Assembly: GCA_030512295.1 (NCBI GenBank)
Contig: JAULSR010000009.1
Coordinates: 1,116,001-1,180,000, forward strand
DNA: 64,000 nucleotides
Reading direction: 5' to 3'
DNA from: Bombardia bombarda
Taxonomy: Eukaryota; Ascomycota; Sordariomycetes; Sordariales; Lasiosphaeriaceae
Each line of letters begins with the position of its first letter. Positions within the stretch are counted from its first letter, which is position 1. Below the pieces are notes generated by a model. The model was given only the letters and a program-made list of their open reading frames with translations, did not search any database and had not been told where the DNA came from. Made by a program: the position numbers and the translations under genes. This document shows positions 32,601-43,800 of this stretch, piece after piece.

Positions 32601-35600
32601 GGAGCCGGGCAGCGGCCGCCCGAAGAAGACAGACCCGTCGAAACCACGGCCCCCCCCATCACTGCTGAAACCCACGCTGAAAGGAAGCTCTGCTGGGAAT
32701 CAGACTCTCAGCTTCGCCGTTGTCAAAGATGCACAAAGCATCAACACGAGGCTGAGACTCAGCCAGCAGGCCTGCTCTCAGGGCTCACAACAGAGCGAGG
32801 ATGATGATGCGATGAACAAGCACGTATCCTCCGGCCCTCAAGTCGTCTCCATCCAAGAAGATGCGTCTGCCGCGGGAGGACATCCTGGTCCAGAGCAAGA
32901 TGCTACAGAGCAAGATGCTACAGAGCAAGATGCTACAGAGCAAGACAACACGCCTCCGTCTCCGAGACTTTCATGTGGCGGCACGACCAAAATGTTTCAT
33001 CTCGAGAGCAAGCCGCCATCGCTGACAGAGGTGTGTTCGACAATGCAGACGTATGGCTTGCCCGACGTCATATATCAAGATGCCTTCTACAGCAATGAGA
33101 AAGACGTCCCACGGCGGCCAAGAGAGTATGCGGGCAGGGTGTTCCGAGCAGAAGGCAACAACACCGTTCCTTATCTGCCAGACTTTGATGCCAGTGGCTG
33201 GTGGGCAGAAAAGCAAGAAGAAGCCCATGACCTATCTCAGATCGTGGGGGCGACACCAAGAAACAACCAGCATGGCTGCTTCAAGTACTCGCAGAAGCCA
33301 AAGTCGACAAGTGTGCAGCACGAGGCACAGTACATGAGCACGATGAGCCTCGAGGTGCATGTCAACACAAGAGGCAAACTGGTGCCCAACCCGGAAGAGG
33401 ACGAGGTGCAGTGCGTCTTCTGGTGTCTCAGGTCTGACGAGGATTCCCGGCGCAGCAGTAAAAGTCAGACGCCAGACAACACGCAGGCCGGTGTCGTTGT
33501 TCTCTCGGGAGGAGATGATGGATCTCTCGCCAAGGGGATACGTAGGCAAATCTCGGCTGACGTCGCGCAGGAAAGCTCCGAGCTCGACCTGCTGGTCAGA
33601 GTGGTGCAGATTGTCCGGACCCGGGACCCAGACATCCTCGCGGGCTACGAGGTCCACGGCACCTCCTGGGGCTACCTGATAGAGCGGGCAAAGTTCAAGT
33701 ACGGCTACAACCTGTGTGAAGAGCTCTCCCGGATGAAGACGGATTCTCACGGAAAGTCGGATTCTCATGGAAAGTCGGATTCTCATGGAAAGTCGGATTC
33801 TCATGGAAAGTCGGATTCTCATGGAAAGTCGGGCAGAGAGGCCGACCGATGGGGATACAACACGACATCTGCGGTTCATGTGACCGGGCGGCACATCATC
33901 AACATCTGGCGAGCCATGCAGGGTGAGCTGCCCAATCTGCTCCAGTACTCCATGGAAAACGTCGTCTGGCATCTGCTTCACCGACGGATCCCGCACTACT
34001 CGTGGCGCACGCTTTCAGACTGGTACCTCGGCGGGCGGCCCGGGGATCTGAACAAGATGCTCCGCTACTACCGGACGAGAACCCGGCTCGACATTGAGAT
34101 CCTGGAAGCAAACGAGCTGATTGCGCGCACAAGCGAGCAGGCCAGGCTTCTCGGGGTGGACTTCTTCTCCGTCTTGTCGAGGGGCTCGCAGTACAAGGTC
34201 GAGTCGATCATGTTCAGGATCGCCAAGCCGGAGAACTTCCTCCTCGTCTCGCCCAGCAGGAGGCAGGTCGGCGGCCAGAACGCCCTGGAGTGTGTGCCTC
34301 TGGTGATGGAGCCGCAGAGCGCCTTCTACACCAGCCCCGTGGTGGTCCTCGACTTCCAGAGTCTGTACCCCAGCGTCATGATTGCGTACAACTATTGCTA
34401 CTCGACGTATCTGGGCCGCATCGTCGACTGGCGCGGCACGAACAAGATGGGCTTCACAGAGTACAGGCGGCGAGAGGGCCTCCTCCATCTTCTCCGGGAC
34501 CACGTCACCGTCGCGCCCAACGGGGCCATGTACGTCAAGGCCGATGTCCGAAGATCGCTCCTCGCCAAGATGCTCACCGAGATCCTGGACACCCGGGTCA
34601 TGGTCAAGAGCGGCATGAAGCAGGACAAGGGCGGCGACGACGAGACGCTGCAGCAGCTCCGCCACAACCGACAGCTGGCGCTGAAGCTCCTGGCCAACGT
34701 CACGTATGGCTACACCTCGGCCTCCTTCTCGGGCCGGATGCCGTGCGCCGAGATCGCCGACAGCATCGTCCAGACGGGCCGCGAGACGCTCGAGCGCGCC
34801 ATGGCCCACATCCACTCGGTGCAGCGGTGGGGCGCCGAGGTGGTGTACGGCGACACGGACAGCCTGTTCGTCCACCTGCGGGGCCGCACGCGCGCGCAGG
34901 CGTTCGACATCGGCGCCGAGATGGCCGAGGCCGTCACGCACATGAGCCCGCGGCCGGTCAGGCTCCGGCTCGAGAAGGTCTACCACCCCTGCGTGCTGCT
35001 CGCCAAGAAGCGCTACGCCGGCTACCGGTTCGAGAGCCGCGGCCAGGAGGCGGGGCCCCCGGACCTCGACGCCAAGGGCATCGAGACGGTCCGGCGCGAC
35101 GGCACCGAGGCGCAGCAGAAGATGGAGGACAAGGCGCTCCGCATCCTGTTCGACACGGCCGACCTCAGCCGCGTCAAGGCCTACTTCCAGGCGCAGTGCA
35201 CCAAGATCATGCGCGGCGCCGTCTCGGTGCAGGACTTTTGCTTCGCCAAGGAGGTCAAGCTGGGCACGTACAGCGGCGGCGACAAGGGCGAGGGCAAGGG
35301 CGAGGGCGAGGGCAAGGACAAGGGCAAGGAGGACAAGGGCAAGGGCAAGGGCAAGGGCAAGGTCAAGCTGGGCACGTACAGCGGCGGCAAGGGCAAGGGC
35401 AAGGGCCCGCCACCACCACCACCACCAGGCGCCGTGGTCAGCGCCAGGCGCATGCGCGAGGACGCGCGCGCCGAGCCGCAGTACGGCGAGAGGGTGCCCT
35501 ACGTGGTGGTGACGGGCGCGCCGGGCGCGCGGCTCGTCGACCGCTGCGTCGCGCCCGAGGACCTGCTGGACGGCTCGCACGCCTCGCTGGACGCCGTGTA

Positions 35601-36180
35601 CTACATCACCAAGAACATCATCCCGCCGCTCGAGCGCATCTTCAACCTGGTCGGCGCCAGCGTGCGGGCCTGGTATGACGAGATGCCCAAGGTGCAGAGG
35701 GTTTACAGCGTTGATCACACGATGGCGGGGAATAACAACAACAACAAGACTACGACAAGGACGATCGAGTGGTACATGCGGTCGGCGTCGTGTGTGGCAT
35801 GTGGCGTCAGGATGAAGAACACACCGGCAACAAGAAGAGGAGGAGGAGGAGGAGGAGGAGGAGGAGGAGGAGGAGGAGGAGGAGGAGAAGACGGGGGCGG
35901 CGGCGGCAGCAGCAGCCTGCCGCTCTGCCGCCGGTGCACGGCGGACGGGCCGAGGACGATGGCGCAGCTGCAGACGCGGGTCAACAGGGAGGAGCGCAGC
36001 TACGCCGACGTGGTCCAGGTGTGCCGGAGCTGCGCCGGCCTGGCGCCGCTGGAGGAGGTCAGCTGCGACAGCAAGGACTGCCCGGTGTTCTACACGAGGG
36101 TGAAGCAGGGGTCGCGCATGAGGGCGGACAAGGCGCTCGTCGAGCCGATTGTGGCGCGGCTGGCTGAGCTGGAGTGGTGA
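29658..36180 (+). CDS. REV3: DNA polymerase zeta catalytic subunit
   Basis: Exons 29658-29892 and 30047-36180 join in frame (2122 aa). The intron contains a TCTCTGCTCTCTATA repeat. Rev3 is the B-family polymerase of translesion synthesis, acting in the nucleus with Rev7. The N-terminus (MDLFRVRLNCIDHY...) and family-typical N-terminal domain are present. Residues about 443-843 are a long in-frame tandem repeat in the poorly conserved linker. The polymerase motifs are complete: DFQSLYPSVM near residue 1513, KLLANVTYGY near 1621 and YGDTDS near 1678. C-terminal CysA (CVACG...LCRRC) and CysB (VCRSC...CDSKDC) metal-binding motifs are kept. Oddities are a Lys/Gly-rich insert with a duplicated VKLGTYSGG inside the thumb region (about residues 1745-1790) and a poly-Gly run inside CysA. 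No frameshift is seen, so the gene looks functional. Confidence 0.95.
31143..32345 (+). repeat. In-frame coding minisatellite in REV3
   Basis: Units of about 60-78 bp encode RPVVRTINGLSAGFSTSSTTD-like repeats with variable Ser/Thr content, about 17 copies. All indels between copies keep the frame, so the array is maintained under coding constraint. Confidence 0.95.
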
Positions 36181-36312
36181 GCTGGTGAGAGTGGGTTTTG
36201 AGAGCATGGCATGTGCATGCGTGTGCGGCTTTTAGATCGAGGTTAGTTTGGCTAGTTAGTTTTTTTTTAGTTGGGATACGGGTTGATGAAAGAGTTTGTG
36301 GCACATTATGTG

Positions 36313-36383
36313 TGTGGCTTTGTCAGTCAGTCAGTCGGTCAGTCAGTCAGTCAGTCAGTCAGTCAGTCAGTCAGTCAGTCAGT
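36313..36383 (+). repeat. (AGTC)n microsatellite 3' of REV3
   Basis: About 17 copies of AGTC with one GGTC variant, 130 bp after the REV3 stop. Confidence 0.95.
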
Positions 36384-36534
36384 CACAAGACAGACGAAAA
36401 GATGAAGGCGGTTGGTTCTACATGGCTGCTGGATGCAGATCAGGAGATGGTTGGGTGAGGTGTGCTTTTTTAGGTTTGTGTGTGTGGTTCTCAGGTTTCG
36501 CTCGCTTCGTTGTTTCTGGCCTGTGAAGCATGGA

Positions 36535-38375
36535 TGGTACTTTGGTGGTGGGCACTCTGTGTTGGGTATCATGCTTTACACATAGAGTGCTTCATTGTTT
36601 ACAACCCGTGAAGCATGGGTACTTTGGTGGTGGGCACTCTGTGTTGGGTATTATGCTTTACACATAGAGTGCTTCATTGTTTACAACCCGTGAAGCATGG
36701 ATGGTACTTTGGTGATGTGTCGAGTCATGAATGGGTGCCTTGGTGATGAGAGCACTCTGTGTTGAGTTTATGGTACCTTGGTGGTGGGCACACTGTGTTG
36801 GGTATTATGCTTTACACATAGAGTGCTTCATTGTTTACAACCCGTGAAGCATGGATGGGTACCTTGGTGGTGAGCACACTGTGTTGGGTATTATGCTTTA
36901 CACATTAGCGTGCTCATCACTAAGGTACCATAATACTCAACACATAACCCGTGAGGCATGGGTACTTTGGTGGTGATGTGTCGAGTCATGAATGGGTACC
37001 TTGGTGGTGAGCACTCTGTGTAGGGTATTATGGTACCTTGGTGGTGGGCACTCTGTGTTGGGTATTATGCTCTACACATCAGCGTGCTCATCACTAAGGT
37101 ACCATAATACTCAACACATAACCCGTGAGGCATGGGTACTTTGGTGGTGATATGTCGAGTCATAAATGGGTGCCTTGGTGATGAGCACTCTGTGTTGGGT
37201 ATTATGGCACTTTGGTGATGAGCAGTCTGTGTTGAGTTTATGGTACTTTGGTGGTGAGCACTCTGTGTTCAGTCTGTGTTGAGTTTATGGTATTTTGGTG
37301 GTGAGCACTCTGTGTTCAGTCTGTGTTGAGTTTTATGGTACTTTGGTGGTGGGTATTCTACTGTGTTGAGTATTATGGTACTTTGGTGGTGAGCACTCTG
37401 TGTTGAGTTTTATGGTACTTTAGTGATGAGCACTCTGTTTGAATTTATGGCACCTTAGTGATGAGCACTCTGTTTGAGTTTTATGGTACTTTGGTGGTGA
37501 GCATTCTACTGTGTTAGTGATGAGCACTCTGTTTGAGTTTATGGTACTTTGGTGGTGAGCACTCTGTGTTCAGTCTGTGTTGGGTTTTATGGTACTTTGG
37601 TGGTGGGCACCCTGTGTTGAGTATTGTGGTACTTTGGTGGTGGGCACTCTGTTTGAGTATTATGGTACTTTGGTGGTGGGCATTCTACTGTGTTGAGTAT
37701 TATGGTACTTTGGTGGTGAGCATTCTACTGTGTTAGTGATGAGCACTCTGTTTGAGTTTTATGGTACTTTGGTGGTGGGCATTCTACTGTGTTGAGTATT
37801 ATGGTACTTTGGTGGTGAGCATTCTACTGTGTTAGTGATGAGCACTCTGTTTGAGTTTTATGGTACTTTGGTGATGAGCACTCTATTTGAGTTTTATGGT
37901 ACTTTAGTGATGAGCACTCAGTTTGAGTTTTATGGTACTTTGGTGGTGAGCACTCTGTGGTGAGCACTCTGTGGTGAGCACTCTGTGTTGAGTATTATGG
38001 TACTTTAGTAATAAGCACTCTGTTTGAGTTTTATGGTACTTTAGTGATGAGCACTCTGTAGTTTTATGGTACTTTAGTGATGAGCACTCTGTAGTTTTAT
38101 GGTACTTTGGTGATGAGCACTCTGTTTGAGTTTATGGCACCTTAGTGATGAGCAGTCTATATTGAGTTTTATGGTATTTTGGTGGTGGGCACCCTGTGTT
38201 GAGTATTGTGGTACTTTGGTGGTGGGCACTCCACTCTGTTTGAGTTTTATGGTACTTTGGTGATGAGCACTCTATTTGAGTTTATGGCACCTTAGTGATG
38301 AGCACTCTGTTTGAGTTTATGGCACCTTAGTGATGAGCACTCTGTTTGAGTTTATGGCACCTTAGTGATGATGCA
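36535..38375 (+). repeat. Large 35-45 bp minisatellite array, 1.8 kb
   Basis: The core unit is TTTGGTGGTGAGCACTCTGT plus GTTGAGTTTTATGGTAC. Units vary in length. In the left part they form a longer higher-order unit that adds TTTACACATAGAGTGCTTCA and TTGTTTACAACCCGTGAAGC. Part of one unit is inverted at about 36905-36930 and again at 37085-37110 (CACTAAGGTACCATAATACTC). No gene lies inside. Confidence 0.95.
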
Positions 38376-40866
38376 GTATTCGATATCCACACTATGCCGA
38401 TGGAGAGAAAGCCGAGATACACAGCTGAATGATCCACAGCCCGAAAAGTCTCTGACGTACCACAGCATCTCTCTTGGCAACCCACGTGACCGAAGCCCCA
38501 TCATTGGAGGCTCCACTCCGTGTCTCCGCGTCGTTCCAGGCCGGCAGCCAGCTGTCAAGGCTCAAGACTTGGACGGCGGTCTACGGCCTACACCTTGGCG
38601 CACTGCGTGTGGATGGGACTAAGGCGGTGAATCGAATGAAGAGCGAACTATGGGATGCCCGTGGCGTGGCGGCCTGTGATGGCGCGCGCGCCCCGTGCAT
38701 AAGGCGCGTGCCATGGTCCTCCAACAAGATTTTACTTTCCAAGTCTTGTCGTCCGTCGCGAAAGAGAGCATGTGTTGTGTCAACATCCACTTTTATCACT
38801 TTTGATGTCCGTTTTGATGTTTTGTCTCGTGGTCCTGCTTTTGGCGAGGAGCTGCTACATCGCGCCATTTTTCCGCCATCATAGCCGATGATGTTCCCAA
38901 TCAGCTGTTCCGAGTGCTCTTTTTTTGTTGTTGGGTCTTTGCAATTGTTGATGACTTCAGCAACTGGCTGGAACAAGCTGACACATGCTTGATCATTCTG
39001 TGCGGGCGCGGAGTCTCAGCGGGCCGAGTAACTACAAAAATAGGGTTCAATGATATGGCGGCGGCGGCGAGTCGCAAATGGGCGTGATCGAGATGTCGGT
39101 CTACTGTTAGCTCCATGCGGGCGTCGCAGTCAAAGAGAGATCGATGACCAGCACACGATGCAGCCACAGAATCTACACATCACAAGACAAGGGGAGGGCC
39201 CGGGTGCATGGATCCAGATCTTGGAACCCGTACGGATATATGGTACCGGCCGAGGGGTTCTGGAAGCAGCTAGGCCCTGTACCTGGTCAGGAACAATGAG
39301 TCGTTTCGTCACAAGGGTTCCATAAGTAAGTTCATAGCCGAGAGAATCGATAATCGCGGCCGAGAGAATCGATAATCGCGGCCAAGAGAAATCGATAATC
39401 AAGGCGAAACGGGTACGAGCGCTGCGTTATGGTAGGAAACAAAACGTCAAGGCTTATTGTTTTGCCCCATTTTCAGTCGTAAAAGTGACGTCCTTGATGC
39501 GCTGCAATGCGGGCAAGGCCTCCACTGTCTGTTGTTGAACTGTCTGTTGTTGAGCAGACAGCTGAGGTATCCAGTCGGCGGCCAGCTGGACGGGTGCTGC
39601 ACATGTCATCAGTCGGTCGTCGGTCACTGCAGCGCCTGTAGCAGCTAGGTAATTGTCCGCTCCTGGTTGTGCCCCACTAGGAAGGTGGAGAATACTGCAG
39701 CCGCCTCAGACAGCTAAATGACGGGGATACGGACAGGGATACGCGCCAGATGGACCCACCACTCAGGTCCCGCTTCCCTCGCTCCCTCGCTCCTGCGCTC
39801 TCCTGTCAAACTACTTCAGGTCGGCCCCTCTCCCTTCCCCCCCCGACTTTGCTGTTTTCGCCCCGTCAAGTCAGGTTAGGTCAGGTCAGATCCAGGACAA
39901 GGCCTCGAAATCCCAAGACCCCCGTATTCGCTCATCACCTCTCCGTCAACCTGTTTTCGAAACAAGACTCGCACTCCAGTTCATTAGGAGATGGCGCTTG
40001 CCGCGTCAAAAGAGAGGTGTGTGACCGTGTGTGTATGCTGCTGCAAGTTTTTTTTTTAAAGGGTGTCCTGTCTGGGCGGGTGTTCTCGTGCCTCGATGTG
40101 TGATTTGCTGGCCTCGGCGCGTCAAATCTCAATTGAAACCTCAATTGCCCCCCGTTCGTTCTAACCAGCAACCCATCCCCAAAGCCACATCAACATACCT
40201 ACCTTAGGCACTTCTTCTCCTCTCCCTGCTTGTCTCCTCTCCCTGCTTGTCTCCTCTTTCTGCTTGTCTCCTCTCCCTGCTTGTCTCCTCTCCCTGCTTG
40301 TCTCCTCTTTCTGCTTGTCTCCTTCTCTCTGCTTGTCTCCTCTCTCTCTGCTTGTCTCCTCTCCCTGCTTGTCGCGTAATCCCTACCCGGCTTGTCGCGT
40401 AATCCCTACCCGCAATCCCTACCCGCAATCCCTACCCGCACAACAAAATTTCCATTTCCACTTTCCTTACACGTCCCAATTACCTTCATTCCCGGCAGTG
40501 GCCGCCTTGCTTTCGCACCACTGGCCCCCATTGTCCTATTATTTTGTTTGTTTGTTTGGCCCCATTACCCCATTATTTTGTTTGTTTTTCACCCTTCATT
40601 CGCGCCCATTCTCTTTTTTTATTTATTTTTTATTTTTATTTTATTTTTATTTTATTTTTTATTTTTATTTTATTTTTTCCCGCTTTCGACAGACAGACAC
40701 CTTTTACCCAGGCCAGCCGGGCCTGCCTTCCTCCTCCGCCTGGGCCCCCTCCCCTTTGACCCTCTCCCCCTAGGCCGGGAAGGGACAACGCTGCTGCATC
40801 GTGCATTCTGACAATACCAACAGCAACAACACAAAGCCTGTCATTGCGGCCGAGGTGTCCACACCA
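38376..40866. other. Intergenic DNA between REV3 and NUM1
   Basis: I see no recognisable gene. A minus-strand frame around 39460-39660 has protein-like composition but no clear start or match. CGGCCGAGAGAATCGATAAT is repeated three times (39335-39400). A CTCCTCTCCCTGCTTGT array (40210-40375) and T-rich ATTTTTATTTT repeats (40617-40680) lie in the presumed promoter and leader of NUM1. Confidence 0.5.
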
Positions 40867-43800
40867 ATGCCGAAACTAGCCACGCCCACCACTCCGCCGC
40901 CACCGTGCAATATGGCGGCGACATCTGCTGCATCCGACAAGCCCGTCGCGGCCTGGGATGCTGCTACCGACATGTTCGATCCCTTCGTGACGGGCCCGTC
41001 GGGCCATCATCTGCGTCGCTCCAACCTCGACACCAATCCCTTTGCTCTTGGCCCCGGAACTACCGCCGAGCAAGTGAAGCGTGCTCTTCAAGCTCATATA
41101 CAAGACACGGAGGAGCGCATGGAAGACGCCGGAAAGCTGGGCAACGCTCTCCTTAAGCAACGAAAGGCCCTGAGCGAGAAGCTGCAAGAGGTTGAGGAGC
41201 TGCAGGATGAAACCGAGCTGCGACAGCGTCTGGCCGAGATCGAGAAGGAATACAACGAGGTGGCCAGGGAGAGCGCCCGAGCATTTCTCCCCAAGCAGAG
41301 GATTCCTAGCAACGAGGCCGCTCAAGACTCACCGTTCACATTCGCAGGAAGGGTCCGAAGAGTGGTGAGCAACACTTTTTTTTTTTTTCTTCTTCTTTTT
41401 TTCTTCTTTTTTTTCTTCTTTTTTTTCTTCTTTTTTTTCTTCTTCTTTTTTTTTCTTCTTCTTTTTTTTCTTCTTCATCTCTTTTCTTCTTCATCTCATC
41501 TTATCCAACCCATGCTGACCAGTCACCACAGCGATCTGTAAGCCCGTCCAAGTTCGAGACTCTCGCTACAGGATCCCCGACGAAACTCAGCATCCCCCCC
41601 AACCCAAAGCTGCGTAATCAACCCGCCGACAGAATACACGACATTGAGTTCGCGGCCGAGATTAGCACATCTCTGATTGCCCAAGTCCGAAATCTGCAGG
41701 CCGTTCTCTCCGAGAAGGAAGAAGAGCTGAGGGATGTCAAGGTTGCGAGAGCACAGCTTGAAGTCGAGTCCGAGGGAATCCAGCAACGCCTCAAGACTCT
41801 GGACGAGAGCGAGAACCGGTACAAAGACGAGAACTGGAGCCTCGAAACCCAGATACACGAACTGATCGCTGCGCAAAAGCAAGGCGCTGAACGTGAGAAG
41901 AAGCTCAGCCACCAGTTCAGCCAGCTTCAGACCGAGAAGAACGCCACCCAGAGAGAGCTGGAAGACGTCAAAGACAGCCTTGCGAAGCAAGACGAGAAAC
42001 ATGCCGCTGCTCTCAAGAACCTCGAGATTGAGCTGGGCACCAGCCGCCGCAGTGCAGCCAATGCCGAGAGTGAACGATCCGTCATGCAGAAGAAGGTAGA
42101 CGAGTTGACGGGCCAAAATCAGGAGCTGGCCAAAGCATTTGCCATACAACGTGGACGAACCTTGGAGCGTGCATCTGCTGCCCTTCGCCTGAGCGGCGAC
42201 GAGGATGTGCGAGCTGCTGCGGCGTCCGACAACGGCAGCCCTCCTGAACATTCCCCGCCGCCGCCGTCGCCTGTCAAGGGAACACTCAGACTTTCCATGC
42301 TCGAGAACGAAACAATGAAGACGTCTCTTGGTCACGCCCAGCGATCCATCCAAACTCTCCGAACCAATATCCATCGCGAGAAGACTGAGAAGTTGGAGCT
42401 CAAGCGCATGCTGCAGGACGCCCGCGACGAACTCGAGAAGTTGAGGGCTGAACCTCCCGTCACCCATAGAAGAAACCGAAAGGTCGATTCGAGAGAACTC
42501 AAGAAGCCCGTGCGACTGAACCAACTCGGCAACGCGCGCGCAAGCAGAACCGACACGTACTTGGAGGAGGAGGAGGAGGATGATCCGGAATGGGAGGATC
42601 AGATGTTCGAGACCCGAAAGTCTCCTCAGCCTCCTCAGCCTCCTCAGTCTATCATTTATCAGACATCAACAATCCCCGATCTGTCACGACGCATTGATTC
42701 CTACCAGGGGTCGGCCGGGTTCAGCAGCGACTACTGGGGAACGACAAACGGAATGGCAGCAATGGCAGCAGCAACTGATGCCGCCTTCGAGACAGCCAAC
42801 GAGACAGCCAACGAGACAAGTGATGCCGCCTTTGAGACAGCCCCTGAACGCGGAACGGGAACGGGAACGGGAACGGGAACGGGAACCGAGACCGAAGACT
42901 TCCAGACTGGCGTCGAGGAGATGTCTACCGACGACGACGACACAGAGACCGAGGCCAGTTCATACAAGAAGGCTGGCCGCATAAGGCGATCATCACTCTT
43001 TACCGCAAGGGGCCCGGATAGAAACTACTCGCTGTTCGACAGCATTGCTTCCACCTCTGGTGACGACGACTACACATTCGGCTTCGAGACAAGGCCGCCC
43101 ACGTTTCTGTCCGAGTCAAATCAGAAGATGCGCCTGCGTGTCAGCCGTCGTTCTCTGGCTCGACGCTCACGACAGCTCAGCGAGCCGCCCGCTTTGCAGG
43201 ACAGCCCAGTCGTTTCTTCCATCATGGCAAACACCCCGCGACAAACAGGCCAGCCGGGTCAGAGCTTGTTTGCCGAGCTTGCCGACTTTGACGGCAGCGA
43301 TGACGACTCGAATTATACGTTCAGATCTTCGCCAGAAGGTACGCCAGGTGGTGGTGGTACGCCAGGTGGTGGTGGTGGTGGTGGTGGTACGCCAGGTAGT
43401 GGTATGCCAGGTAGTGGTACGCCAGGTGGTGGTATGCCAGGTAGTGGTACGCCAGGTGGTAGTATGCCAGGCAGTAGTGGTACGCCAGGTAGTAGTACTA
43501 CAACGCCAAGTCGGCGAAGCATTCTGTCTGTCGCGCCAGTCAGCGCTGTTCGAGGACGCGCATCTCCCGCTCCCCAGGTTCCGCCCCTCCTGCCTTTGAA
43601 GGCTGTCATGATGGTAGAGAGCGGCACGATGACTGAACCGGTGGTGGTGCCTGGGCCCGCGGTCACCGTGTCCGATCCTGGCACTACTACAACTGGAGAT
43701 CACGATGACCCTGAGATGTCCCCGAAGAGTGCCATCTTCCATGAGCGATCGACTTCCATGGCCTCCATCTCATCTACTTCGAGCCAATGGCCTGGGGACC

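Noticed and set aside
34015..36207. 730-codon frame opposite REV3
   Set aside because: It is the antisense of a GC-rich conserved polymerase exon; the sense strand has all polymerase motifs.
39459..39660. Minus-strand stretch with protein-like composition
   Set aside because: It is short, has no convincing start or upstream exon and matches no family I know; kept only as a remark under the intergenic entry.
41523..42524. 333-codon frame opposite NUM1
   Set aside because: It is antisense to the NUM1 coiled-coil exon, and the sense frame is consistent with splicing on both sides.
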